Source of the DNA: an uncultured Bacteroidia bacterium | Lineage (GTDB): Bacteria; Bacteroidota; Bacteroidia; Bacteroidales; UBA932 | Direction: 5' to 3' | NCBI GenBank assembly: GCA_902773305.1 | Contig: CACYEB010000236.1 | Span: forward strand, 1 to 15,229 | DNA: 15,229 bases | Part shown: positions 7,015 through 14,168 of the stretch, piece by piece | Layout: the number at the start of each line of letters is the position of its first letter | Position numbering within the stretch: position 1 is the stretch's first letter | The notes under the pieces: model-generated | Database searches by the model: none | What the model was told of the DNA's origin: nothing | Seen by the model: the letters and a program-made list of their open reading frames with translations, nothing else | Made by a program: the position numbers and the translations under genes

Positions 7015-8382
7015 GTGAATCCGATACTTATTACCGTAATTATTCTTACTGCGATAGGGTTGCTGGTAGCGGCAATCCTTTTTCTCGTAGCAAGTAAGTT
7101 CAAAGTCGAAGAGGACGCCCGGATAGACAAGGTGGAGGCCCTGCTGCCCGGTGCCAACTGCGGTGGCTGCGGATGTGCAGGCTGCCGCGATTTTGCGACC
7201 AAACTGGTGGCGATGGAAGATCTGGGTGATGCGCTGTGCCCGGTGGGGGGCAGCGACACTATGTCCAAAATAGCGGCCCTTCTTGGCAAATCTGCGGTTG
7301 CCCAGGCTCCCAGAGTGGCTGTGGTAAGATGCAACGGTAGTTGTGAAAACCGCCCGCTGACCAGCAATTACGAAGGCTATAAGTCGTGCAAGGTCAAAGC
7401 GTCGCTCTACAGTGGCGATACGGCCTGCCGGTTCGGCTGTCTCGGTTGCGGTGACTGCACCGCCGTCTGCAAGTTTGATGCAATCAAGATGGACGCCGCC
7501 ACAGGCCTGCCCGTGGTTGACGAGGCCAAGTGCACCGGATGCGGCGCGTGCACGAAGGCTTGCCCTAAAGCGATTATTGAATTACGGCCAAAAGGTCCGC
7601 GCGGCCTCAAGGTCGTTGTCAAGTGCAGCAGTAAGGACAAGGGGGCGGTTGCCCGCAAGGCCTGCAAGGCAGCCTGCATAGGCTGTGCCAAGTGCCAGAA
7701 GGTCTGCCCTCACGATGCAATCGTGGTTGAAGACAACCTTGCCTACATCGATGCTGCAAAGTGCAAGCTATGCGCCAAGTGTGTGGACGAATGTCCTACC
7801 GGAGCCATACATAAACTGAATTTCCCCGTGAAGAAAGCGGCTCCTGCCGCCGTCCCTGTAGTGGGAAAGGAGACAGACGAACCTTCGGGAACCCCGAAGC
7901 CCCCCAAGGTTTCCAGGGAAGCCAAGGCACCGGCTGCTGCACAGCCTGCGGGCCGCAAGCCGCGTGAGCCTAAGGTGACCGTAGAAGAGGCGCCCGAGTC
8001 CAGGCCCGTGCCCAAATCGGCGGCTTCGTTCAAAGTTGTTCCAAAGCAGGAGAAATCGATTGAAACAGTGAAAGAGACTCCCAGGGTGGAAAAACCGGCG
8101 GAACCCGTGAAAGAGGCCCCAAAGGCAGAAAAACCGGTGGAACCCGTGAAAGAGGCACCCAAGGAGGAAAAACCTGCCGAGCCTTTGAAGGAAGCGCCCA
8201 AGGTGGCGGCTCCTATGGAAGTGGAGTTCCCCGTGGAGAAGTCTGAAGAAAGTGCCGCGCCTGTCGCAGCCGCGGCTCCCGCACCAAAGAAACGTGCCCC
8301 GCGCAAGCCCAAGGCTGCTCCCAAGGCGGAGGACCGCGAAGAAGTCATTGATCTCGATTTGTTTAGTGGAGGAGTTTCCTGA
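7015..8382 (+). CDS. rnfB: Rnf electron-transport complex subunit B, with long repeat-bearing tail
   Basis: RnfB is the ferredoxin-like entry subunit of the membrane ferredoxin:NAD+ oxidoreductase. The 455 residues comprise one membrane helix (about 4-26); the RnfB-specific 4Fe-4S motif with C49, C52, C57 and C75 (CGGCGCAGC and ALCPVGG); then two di-cluster ferredoxin segments with four CxxCxxCxxxC motifs (CLGCGDCTAVC, CTGCGACTKAC, CIGCAKCQKVC, CKLCAKCVDEC). That gives five predicted clusters, more than the three of the short proteobacterial form. After about residue 265 comes a ~190-residue Pro/Lys/Glu/Ala-rich extension with four 13-residue repeats, ending in EEVIDLDLFSGG. The start is GTG at 7015, placing the membrane helix correctly; no ATG fits and there is no Shine-Dalgarno sequence. 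Its stop overlaps the rnfC ATG by one base. Confidence 0.95.
   Translation: MNPILITVIILTAIGLLVAAILFLVASKFKVEEDARIDKVEALLPGANCGGCGCAGCRDFATKLVAMEDLGDALCPVGGSDTMSKIAALLGKSAVAQAPRVAVVRCNGSCENRPLTSNYEGYKSCKVKASLYSGDTACRFGCLGCGDCTAVCKFDAIKMDAATGLPVVDEAKCTGCGACTKACPKAIIELRPKGPRGLKVVVKCSSKDKGAVARKACKAACIGCAKCQKVCPHDAIVVEDNLAYIDAAKCKLCAKCVDECPTGAIHKLNFPVKKAAPAAVPVVGKETDEPSGTPKPPKVSREAKAPAAAQPAGRKPREPKVTVEEAPESRPVPKSAASFKVVPKQEKSIETVKETPRVEKPAEPVKEAPKAEKPVEPVKEAPKEEKPAEPLKEAPKVAAPMEVEFPVEKSEESAAPVAAAAPAPKKRAPRKPKAAPKAEDREEVIDLDLFSGGVS
8050..8205 (+). repeat. Four in-frame 39-bp repeats in the rnfB tail
   Basis: Residues 346-397 of RnfB are four tandem 13-residue units: EKSIETVKETPRV, EKPAEPVKEAPKA, EKPVEPVKEAPKE and EKPAEPLKEAPKV. 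The units are diverged at the DNA level, so this is an old protein repeat rather than a fresh slippage product. The composition (Pro, Glu, Lys, Ala) predicts an extended, disordered linker. Confidence 0.9.
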
Positions 8383-9719
8383 TGAAAAACAAAACTTTCA
8401 AGATGGGAGGCGTCCACTGGGACGACCATAAGATAGCCAAGGATGCCGCAATAGAGCAGTTCCCCATACCTGCCAAGGTCGCCATTTCGATGGCACAGCA
8501 TCTCGGAGCCCCTGCGACCCCCTGTGTCGAGAAGGGCGACAGGGTAAAAGTAGGACAGGTGATAGGGACCCCCACGGGATTTATGTCGGGTTTCGTACAC
8601 TCTTCCGTGAGCGGTACGGTGACTGCGGTGGAACCGCGTGCAGATATCGTGGGCAATATGGTGATGCACGTTTGCATCGATGTGGAAGGTGACGAGTTTG
8701 CCGAGGGTATTTTCAACACCGACCGGATAGAGCGTGAAATCAAAGGCTCTGCGGAGAGCCTGCTGGAGAAAATCAAAAACGCCGGCATCGTCGGAATGGG
8801 CGGAGCCACATTCCCCACTCACATAAAACTTGCCCCGCCTCGGGAAAAGAAGGCGGAGTGCCTGATAATCAACGGAGTCGAGTGTGAGCCTTACGTGACT
8901 GCCGACGACCGCCTGATGCGGGAGCACCCTCACGAAGTTGTGCTGGGCGCACGCATCATGGCCCGTGTGCTGGGCGTCGAGACCATTGTTATAGCCATCG
9001 AAGAGAATAAACCCGAGGCGTTCGATGCCATCAGCGACGCCACTCTCCGGTATGTCGGCATCGACGTGGTTATGATGAAGAAGAAATATCCGCAGGGTGG
9101 TGAGAAGCAACTTATTGACGCCATCACAGGCCTTCGCGTACCCAGCGGTGCCCTGCCTATCGATACCGGGTGCGTGGTTCAGAACGTCGCCACATCGTAT
9201 GCCGTTTATCAGGCAGTTCAGAAAAACCGTCCGCTGATCGACCGTATAATGACAGTGACCGGAGAGTGCCTGCCGCAGCCGCGCAACTTCAGGGTGCGCA
9301 TAGGTACGCCGATTTCGGCCATCCTGGATGCTGTGGGCGGCCTGCCGAAGGAGGCTGTAAAGGTGGTTTCCGGCGGACCGATGATGGGTAAGTCGGTGGC
9401 CAATCTCGAAGCAACCACCCTCAAGGGTTCGTCCTGCCTGCTGCTTCTTACCGCAGAACAGACGGCCCGCCAGCCTGAGACTCCCTGTATCCGTTGTGCC
9501 AAATGTTCCCAGGCCTGCCCTATGGGACTTGAGCCCTGGTTGCTCAACCGTCTTGGACGAGCCGGTGACAACGCAGCTCTGGAAGAGAACAGGATTTATG
9601 ACTGCATCGAATGCGGCTGCTGCCAGTCCACCTGTCCGGCGCACATACCGCTGCTGGATATAGTGCGTACCGGCAAGGCCGACGTTATGAAGATAATCCG
9701 CGCAAGGGCTAAAAAGTAG
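8382..9719 (+). CDS. rnfC: Rnf electron-transport complex subunit C
   Basis: RnfC is the peripheral subunit expected to carry FMN and exchange electrons with NAD(H), resembling NuoF. Of the 445 residues, the N-terminal region (about 1-120) has the RnfC barrel-sandwich; AGIVGMGGATFPTHIKL (from residue 134) is the glycine-rich nucleotide/FMN loop; GVECEPYVTADD is a family signature; and GGPMMGKS closes the core. Two 4Fe-4S motifs follow: C369, C372, C375, C379 (CIRCAKCSQACP) and C408, C411, C414, C418 (CIECGCCQSTCP). There is no long Ala-rich C-terminal tail such as E. coli RsxC has. The start overlaps the rnfB stop by one base (TGATG), and GGAGGAG (8368-8374) lies 7 bases upstream, a good Shine-Dalgarno sequence. 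Secure. Confidence 0.97.
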   Translation: MKNKTFKMGGVHWDDHKIAKDAAIEQFPIPAKVAISMAQHLGAPATPCVEKGDRVKVGQVIGTPTGFMSGFVHSSVSGTVTAVEPRADIVGNMVMHVCIDVEGDEFAEGIFNTDRIEREIKGSAESLLEKIKNAGIVGMGGATFPTHIKLAPPREKKAECLIINGVECEPYVTADDRLMREHPHEVVLGARIMARVLGVETIVIAIEENKPEAFDAISDATLRYVGIDVVMMKKKYPQGGEKQLIDAITGLRVPSGALPIDTGCVVQNVATSYAVYQAVQKNRPLIDRIMTVTGECLPQPRNFRVRIGTPISAILDAVGGLPKEAVKVVSGGPMMGKSVANLEATTLKGSSCLLLLTAEQTARQPETPCIRCAKCSQACPMGLEPWLLNRLGRAGDNAALEENRIYDCIECGCCQSTCPAHIPLLDIVRTGKADVMKIIRARAKK

Positions 9720-9730
9720 GAGAAAAGATT

Positions 9731-10708
9731 ATGGCAAGACTTACTGTTTCACTTTCCCCGCACTTCCAGAACCCCACTACTACAAAGGTTCTGATGACCG
9801 ATGTGCTGATTGCACTTGCTCCGGCGACGCTGGTTTCGCTGTTGTTCTACGGCTGGAATGCATTGTTGCTTCTGGTCGTGTGCGTGGCAAGTTGCGTGCT
9901 GTGCGAGTTCCTTATAGAGAAATATCTGATGGGCCGCCGGATACCCTGTATCGAGGCAACCGTACTTACAGGCGTGCTGCTGGCCTTGAACCTGCCGCCC
10001 GCCGCTCCCTGGTGGATTGCCCTCCTGGGAGGTCTGGCAGCCATAGGCATCGCCAAGATGTGTTTCGGCGGACTCGGCCAGAATATCTTCAATCCCGCAA
10101 TTTTCGGCCGCGTGTTCCTGCTGGTATCGTTTCCGGCAATTATGACCACCTGGGCGGCTCCTCACGGATGGCTGGGCATCGACGCCTTCAGCGGGGCAAC
10201 CCCGCTGGCAGCCATAAACGAGGGACTGCATCAGGGGATACCTGCCAGCCAGATTATCGCCGACGGCAATCTGAGCGGCTGGCATATGTTGTTTGCACGC
10301 GCCGGAGGCTCTGTGGGTGAGATATCTGCACTGGCCCTCATTGCCGGATTCATCTATCTGCTGGTGAAGAAGGTTATCCGTCCGCACATCACCCTCTCGA
10401 TCCTGGGCACCGTAGCGTTGCTTACTACCATCTTCTGGCTGATCAATCCCGCCAGGTTTACCGGTCCCGGTTTCAATCTGCTCACCGGCGGCCTGCTGCT
10501 GGGTGCCATTTTTATGGCGACCGACTATGTCACTTCACCCATGTCGCCCGCCGGAATGGTTATCTACGGTGTGCTGATAGGGGTTATGACGGTGCTCATA
10601 CGTTATTTCGGCTCTTATCCCGAGGGTGTGTCGTTTGCAATCCTCATCGGCAATATGGCCGTCCCGCTGATCAATAAATATTGCAAACCCAAACGGTTTG
10701 CCGCTTAA
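9731..10708 (+). CDS. rnfD: Rnf electron-transport complex subunit D
   Basis: RnfD is a polytopic membrane subunit related to NqrB that carries a covalently bound FMN and belongs to the ion-translocating core. The 325 residues contain about nine hydrophobic segments, beginning after the soluble N-terminus MARLTVSLSPHFQNPTTTKV. FGGLGQNIFNPAIFGRVFL is the conserved family stretch. The flavinylation site is SGATPLA with T157 as the expected acceptor. MATDYVTSP and a late YPEGVSFAILIGN match the family. A Shine-Dalgarno-like AGGAGA (9718-9723) overlaps the rnfC stop and lies 7 bases before the ATG. No ApbE flavin transferase is in the window, so it must be encoded elsewhere. Secure. Confidence 0.97.
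   Translation: MARLTVSLSPHFQNPTTTKVLMTDVLIALAPATLVSLLFYGWNALLLLVVCVASCVLCEFLIEKYLMGRRIPCIEATVLTGVLLALNLPPAAPWWIALLGGLAAIGIAKMCFGGLGQNIFNPAIFGRVFLLVSFPAIMTTWAAPHGWLGIDAFSGATPLAAINEGLHQGIPASQIIADGNLSGWHMLFARAGGSVGEISALALIAGFIYLLVKKVIRPHITLSILGTVALLTTIFWLINPARFTGPGFNLLTGGLLLGAIFMATDYVTSPMSPAGMVIYGVLIGVMTVLIRYFGSYPEGVSFAILIGNMAVPLINKYCKPKRFAA
10683..10701 (+). other. Perfect 7-bp hairpin at the rnfD/rnfG junction
   Basis: GCAAACC (10683-10689), a 5-base loop CAAAC, then GGTTTGC (10695-10701) form a perfect stem in the last codons of rnfD. It ends 9 bases before the rnfG Shine-Dalgarno sequence. There is no U tract, so it is not a terminator; an mRNA-stability or translation role is possible but unproven. 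Confidence 0.4.
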
Positions 10709-10723
10709 AAGGAGGTTTTTGAT

Positions 10724-11359
10724 ATGGAAAAATTGGAATCTTCTTTAAAGAATATGCTCATTTCGCTGGGCGGCATAGCCTTGGTCTGCGCGTTGCTGCT
10801 GTCGGTGGTCAATGCCCTCACCGAGAAAAAGATACTCAAGGTGACAGAGGCCAAGACCGCCAGGGCTATCGCCAAGGTGCTTCCTTCCTACGGGGGTGCC
10901 ACAATTGATACGACGGTGACTCTGGGCGGCGAGAGTTTCAAAGTGCACAAGGCGATGGCAGATGACACGACTGTGGCGGGGTACGCCATTGAAACGTCAA
11001 CGGCCGGCTTCGGAGGCCCCCTTAATCTGATGGTGGGCTTTACTTCAGAAGGCAGGATTTGCTCTACCGATGTCATTTCGCACACGGAAACCCCCGGTCT
11101 TGGTGCTAAGATAACAGATGCGTCAAGTCACTTCCGTACCCAGTTCGAGTCCCGCAATCCCGCCGAGTTCAATCTTGCAATCAAGAAGAATGGCGGCGAC
11201 GTGGACGCCATAAGCGCATCGACAATTACATCGCAGGCATTCACGTCTGCGGTTGCAAAGGCATATAGTGTATATCTCGCTGCTTCGGGAAACGGAGCCG
11301 ATGCTGTGAGCTCAGCAACGCCGCAGGCCGGCGAAGGAGGAAGTGATGAAGCCAATTGA
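10724..11359 (+). CDS. rnfG: Rnf electron-transport complex subunit G
   Basis: RnfG is an NqrC-like subunit with one N-terminal membrane helix (about residues 12-32) and an exported FMN-binding domain holding a covalently attached FMN. The 211 residues include GFGGPLNLMVGF and SHTETPGLGAKI, typical of the FMN-binding domain. The flavinylation motif is DAISAST, with T167 in the acceptor position; the residue before it is Ser instead of the Ala of the common SGAT form, a variant I recall in Bacteroidetes. The last ~20 residues (Gly/Ala/Ser/Asp-rich) look disordered. AAAAGGAGGT (10707-10716) is an almost ideal Shine-Dalgarno sequence 7 bases before the ATG. The 3' end overlaps rnfE by 14 bases. 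Secure. Confidence 0.95.
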   Translation: MEKLESSLKNMLISLGGIALVCALLLSVVNALTEKKILKVTEAKTARAIAKVLPSYGGATIDTTVTLGGESFKVHKAMADDTTVAGYAIETSTAGFGGPLNLMVGFTSEGRICSTDVISHTETPGLGAKITDASSHFRTQFESRNPAEFNLAIKKNGGDVDAISASTITSQAFTSAVAKAYSVYLAASGNGADAVSSATPQAGEGGSDEAN

Positions 11360-11933
11360 TCTCATTAAGAAAGGTATAATAAAAGACAACCCGACCTTTG
11401 TGCTGGTGCTGGGTATGTGCCCCACGCTGGGGACGACCACCTCGGCGCTCAACGGTATGGGTATGGGCCTTGCCACGCTGGTGGTGTTGACGCTGTCGAA
11501 CATAGTGATAAGTGCCGTGGCCAGGTTTATCCCCGACAAGGTCCGCATTCCGAGTTATATCGTGATTATTTCGGCATTCGTGACCATTATACAGCTATTG
11601 ATGCAGGCCTTCCTGCCGTCCCTGTACGAGACGCTGGGATTGTTTATCCCTCTGATTGTGGTCAACTGCATAGTGCTGGGGCGTGCAGAGGCTTTCGCCA
11701 ACAAGAATACGGTGCTTGATTCGGCTTGCGACGGCCTTGGAATCGGACTTGGATTCACCCTCTCGCTTACGGTGATCGGCCTGGTGCGCGAAATACTTGG
11801 TAGCGGCAGTTTCTTTGGCTGGAACTTCCTTCAGGGCGACGGTATCCTGGTGTTCGTGCTTGCCCCGGGCGCTTTCCTGGTGCTCGGCCTGCTGATGGCT
11901 TTGTTCAACAAATTAACACAGGGGAGGGCATAG
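11346..11933 (+). CDS. rnfE: Rnf electron-transport complex subunit E
   Basis: RnfE is an integral membrane subunit (NqrD/RnfE family, about six helices) that pairs with RnfA to bury a [2Fe-2S] centre within the membrane. The 195 residues contain the two expected cysteines, C25 in LGMCPTLGT and C108 in NCIVLGRAEAFA. LVREILGSGSFFGW is also a family hallmark. ATG 11346 is preferred to the in-frame GTG one codon earlier, because GGAGG (11336-11340) is then spaced correctly and MKPIDLIKKG fits the family. The start lies inside rnfG (14-base overlap), so translation is probably coupled. It is followed after 3 bases by rnfA. Secure. Confidence 0.96.
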   Translation: MKPIDLIKKGIIKDNPTFVLVLGMCPTLGTTTSALNGMGMGLATLVVLTLSNIVISAVARFIPDKVRIPSYIVIISAFVTIIQLLMQAFLPSLYETLGLFIPLIVVNCIVLGRAEAFANKNTVLDSACDGLGIGLGFTLSLTVIGLVREILGSGSFFGWNFLQGDGILVFVLAPGAFLVLGLLMALFNKLTQGRA

Positions 11934-11936
11934 GTT

Positions 11937-12536
11937 ATGACAATTCTCCTTATTTTGGTATTTGCGATATTTGTCAACAATATCGTCCTATCGCAGTTCT
12001 TGGGCATTTGTCCTTTCCTTGGTGTCAGCAAACAGGTAAATACGGCAGTGGGGATGTCGCTGGCAGTGACATTCGTGATGGCCCTTGCCACCTGCGTCAC
12101 CTGGATGTTGCAGAACTATGTGCTGGTGCCCTTGAATATGGTCTATATGCAGACCGTGACCTTCATTCTGGTCATCGCGGGCCTGGTACAGATGGTTGAG
12201 ATAATCCTCAAGAAAATCAGTCCGGCGCTGTATCAGTCCCTGGGCATTTTCCTGCCTCTGATCACCACCAACTGCGCCGTGCTCGGCGTCGCCCTTATGG
12301 TGGTGCAGAAGCAGTTCACCTTCGGTGGCGAGACCGGAATGCTCAACCTGGGTGAGTCGGTGGTGTTCGCCATCGCTTCAGCAATAGGTTTCGGCCTGGC
12401 CATTACCCTGTTTGCCGCCATTCGCGAGCAACTTGAGACCAGCAACGTACCCAAGCCTTTCAAGGGTATACCCATCGCCCTTATCACTGCCGGCATTATG
12501 GCCCTGGCCTTTATGGGCTTCTCCGGAATGGTATAA
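11937..12536 (+). CDS. rnfA: Rnf electron-transport complex subunit A
   Basis: RnfA is the NqrE/RnfA-family membrane subunit (199 residues, about six helices in inverted topology to RnfE) and the last gene of the operon. It supplies the other two cysteines of the intramembrane [2Fe-2S] centre: C25 in LGICPFLGV and C113 in [27 protein letters not shown] near the C-terminus is family-typical. GGGGAGG (11921-11927) precedes the ATG by 9 bases and overlaps the end of rnfE. The gene is followed 19 bases later by a strong terminator, which closes the plus-strand series. Secure. Confidence 0.97.
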   Translation: MTILLILVFAIFVNNIVLSQFLGICPFLGVSKQVNTAVGMSLAVTFVMALATCVTWMLQNYVLVPLNMVYMQTVTFILVIAGLVQMVEIILKKISPALYQSLGIFLPLITTNCAVLGVALMVVQKQFTFGGETGMLNLGESVVFAIASAIGFGLAITLFAAIREQLETSNVPKPFKGIPIALITAGIMALAFMGFSGMV

Positions 12537-12555
12537 TATCTGTTTGGGTGAAAAT

Positions 12556-12593
12556 AATAAAGCCGGCAGGATAAGTTTCCTGCCGGCTTTATT
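12556..12593. terminator. Bidirectional intrinsic terminator between rnfA and the OhrR gene
   Basis: AATAAAGCCGGCAGGA (12556-12571) and TCCTGCCGGCTTTATT (12578-12593) form a perfect 16-bp stem with a 6-base loop, followed by T-rich sequence on the plus strand and an AT-rich run on the minus strand. It sits in the 71-base convergent gap (12537-12607) and should stop both the rnf transcript and the opposing ferritin-like/GPx/ohrR transcript. Confidence 0.93.
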
Positions 12594-12607
12594 TTGACGT
12601 TTACGGC

Positions 12608-13048
12608 CTATTTCACGCTGAGGGCGGCGACGATACCGTCCAGCTGGGAGAAGAGGGTGGGAACGCTCTCCGGCGTCAGGCTGCCGCACACCACTGCGCG
12701 GCCAATCTTTTGGGGAACATCGGTGAGTTTATCCTGCAGGGCAAGACCCTTTGGGGTGAGCGACACTATGGTTTGCCTTGCGTCGGTCTCGCCTCTGGTG
12801 CGGGTCACGATGCCCTCCTTTTCCATCCTCTGGAGCAACGGGGTCACCGTGTTGGTCTCCAGGAACAGCCTGTGGGCGATGTCGTTCACCGGCTGGCAGT
12901 CCTGCTCCCAGAGCACCAGCAGCACCAGATACTGCGGGTAGGTCAGGTTATGGTCTTTCAGCAGCGGGGTGTACGCCTGGGTCAGCAGCCGCGAAGCTGT
13001 GTATAGCCTGAAGCAAAGCTGATTGTCCAGTTTGAACTCTTCTTTCAT
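12608..13048 (-). CDS. ohrR: OhrR-type MarR-family peroxide-sensing repressor
   Basis: This 146-residue MarR winged-helix protein closely fits OhrR, the dimeric repressor inactivated by organic hydroperoxides. LDNQLCFRLYTASR holds the sensing Cys (C12), and Y26 and Y37 (in LTYPQYLVLLVLWE) match the two tyrosines that hydrogen-bond Cys15 of B. subtilis OhrR at a constant offset of three. The recognition helix is TNTVTPLLQRMEKEGIV and the wing carries DARQTIVSLTPKG. A further Cys, C121, lies near where two-Cys OhrR proteins have their second cysteine, so disulphide-based sensing is possible. No ohr gene lies in the window. Instead it is the last gene after a glutathione peroxidase (18-base gap), so it probably represses its own operon from the promoter near 14200. 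OhrR subfamily: good; targets: inferred. Confidence 0.87.
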   Translation of the reverse strand: MKEEFKLDNQLCFRLYTASRLLTQAYTPLLKDHNLTYPQYLVLLVLWEQDCQPVNDIAHRLFLETNTVTPLLQRMEKEGIVTRTRGETDARQTIVSLTPKGLALQDKLTDVPQKIGRAVVCGSLTPESVPTLFSQLDGIVAALSVK

Positions 13049-13066
13049 TGCCCGGGTATTGGAGAT

Positions 13067-13684
13067 TTAGAGCATTGAAGCGATGTCCTTCTCCATCTTC
13101 GCGGGAGTGGTGGTGGGAGCGTAGCGCTTTACAGTGCTGCCGTCGCGGCCAACCAGGAACTTGGTGAAGTTCCACTTGATGTCATTGTCTTTCTCTACGC
13201 TGTTGCTGATTTTCTTGAAAAGTTTTGCGGCAGATTTTGCCTTGAAACCTTTGTATTCCTCGGCGGGAGCATTCTCCTTGAGCCATGTGAAGATGGGGTG
13301 GGTGTTCTCTCCGTTGACCTCTATCTTGCTCATCAGCGGGAAGGTGACGCCGTGGTTCAAGCGGCAGAATTCTGCGATTTCATCGTCGCTGCCGGGTTCC
13401 TGATGTGCAAACTGGTCGCAAGGGAAGCCTATGATGACCAGTCCCTGGTCTTTATATTTCTCGTAGAGGGCCTCCAGACCGTCGTACTGGGGAGTGAAGC
13501 CGCACTTTGAGGCGGTGTTTACTATCAGAAGGACCTTGCCTTCATACTGTGAGAAATCTACCTCTGCACCCCTGTTGCTGAGTGCCTTGAAATCGTATAT
13601 CTTAGCCATATTTGTTTTGTTTTGGGCCGCGGCCGACAGTGCAATCATAATCGTCAGCGCGATGGTTAATAATCTTTTTGCCAT
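13067..13684 (-). CDS. Exported Cys-type glutathione peroxidase family protein
   Basis: This is a thiol peroxidase of the glutathione peroxidase family, reducing H2O2 and organic hydroperoxides; 205 residues. The peroxidatic Cys is C61 (NTASKCGFTPQY), not selenocysteine. Q95 (FAHQEPG), W171 and N172 (KWNFTKF) complete the catalytic tetrad. C89 (FPCDQF) and C107 (EFCRLNHGVTFP) match the extra cysteines of thioredoxin-dependent 2-Cys members, C107 being the likely resolving residue. The first ~21 residues, MAKRLLTIALTIMIALSAAA then Q, form a signal peptide, predicting a periplasmic enzyme. An internal Met26 (13609-13607) begins MAKIYDFKA, resembling the start of cytosolic homologues, so a second start is conceivable. 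It lies 6 bases after the ferritin-like gene and 18 before ohrR. The family is secure; location is inferred. Confidence 0.94.
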   Translation of the reverse strand: MAKRLLTIALTIMIALSAAAQNKTNMAKIYDFKALSNRGAEVDFSQYEGKVLLIVNTASKCGFTPQYDGLEALYEKYKDQGLVIIGFPCDQFAHQEPGSDDEIAEFCRLNHGVTFPLMSKIEVNGENTHPIFTWLKENAPAEEYKGFKAKSAAKLFKKISNSVEKDNDIKWNFTKFLVGRDGSTVKRYAPTTTPAKMEKDIASML

Positions 13685-13690
13685 ATCTGT

Positions 13691-14146
13691 TTACATCTGT
13701 TTTACAAGCCAGTTCTGCAGGCCGATCTTTTCAATGAGATCCAGCTGTGTCTCGCTCCAGAGCATATCCTCTTCCTCGTCCAGAGCGTAGTCGCGCAGAA
13801 TGTCGTAGGTTTTGAAATCATCTTCCAGAGAGCGGGTAACCTGCATCAGGATGGGAACCTCTCTGCGGGAAACCTCAAGGTCGGCCTTGATATATTCCAC
13901 GGGGTCGGTAGTAACGGGCATTGACGGAGCCGTCTCTACCTGGGGGGTTGCACCCAGATCCAGGATGCGCTCTATGAATTTGTCTACCCACGCCATCTCC
14001 TCTGCTGCGTGTTCTGCATACTTGCTGCCGAGCTTCCCGAAGCCCTGGTCTGCGAAAATTTTACCCTGCACCTTGTGCTGGAGTGACTGTGCTGCCAGGC
14101 CGGTTGCGTATGCCTGGAGAGTTGCGATTGATTTCTGTTTGTCCAT
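13691..14146 (-). CDS. Bacterioferritin-like four-helix protein with altered metal ligands
   Basis: This 151-residue protein resembles bacterioferritin over its whole length, most clearly in EEMAWVDKFIERILDLGATP (49-68) and the C-terminal SETQLDLIEKIGLQNWL. Aligned by eye to E. coli Bfr, the diiron ligands are poorly kept: E51 and E127 correspond to E50 and E124, but H54 becomes W53, H130 becomes D127, and E18 and E94 have no evident match. M51 corresponds to the Bfr haem-ligand Met52. It may therefore store iron differently, bind haem, or have lost ferroxidase activity; another ferritin-like or Dps-like role is possible. It is the first gene of a three-gene unit with a peroxidase and OhrR, pointing to oxidative stress. 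ATG 14146 has an AT-rich leader without a Shine-Dalgarno sequence. The superfamily is fairly sure; function is open. Confidence 0.78.
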   Translation of the reverse strand: MDKQKSIATLQAYATGLAAQSLQHKVQGKIFADQGFGKLGSKYAEHAAEEMAWVDKFIERILDLGATPQVETAPSMPVTTDPVEYIKADLEVSRREVPILMQVTRSLEDDFKTYDILRDYALDEEEDMLWSETQLDLIEKIGLQNWLVKQM

Positions 14147-14168
14147 TGTCTTTTATATTAATTGTTAT

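Noticed and set aside
7743..9644. A 633-codon open frame on the minus strand opposite rnfB and rnfC
   Set aside because: It lies wholly antisense to two secure genes and shows no recognisable domain; the repetitive stretch mirrors the rnfB repeats. High GC coding sequence often leaves such open antisense frames.
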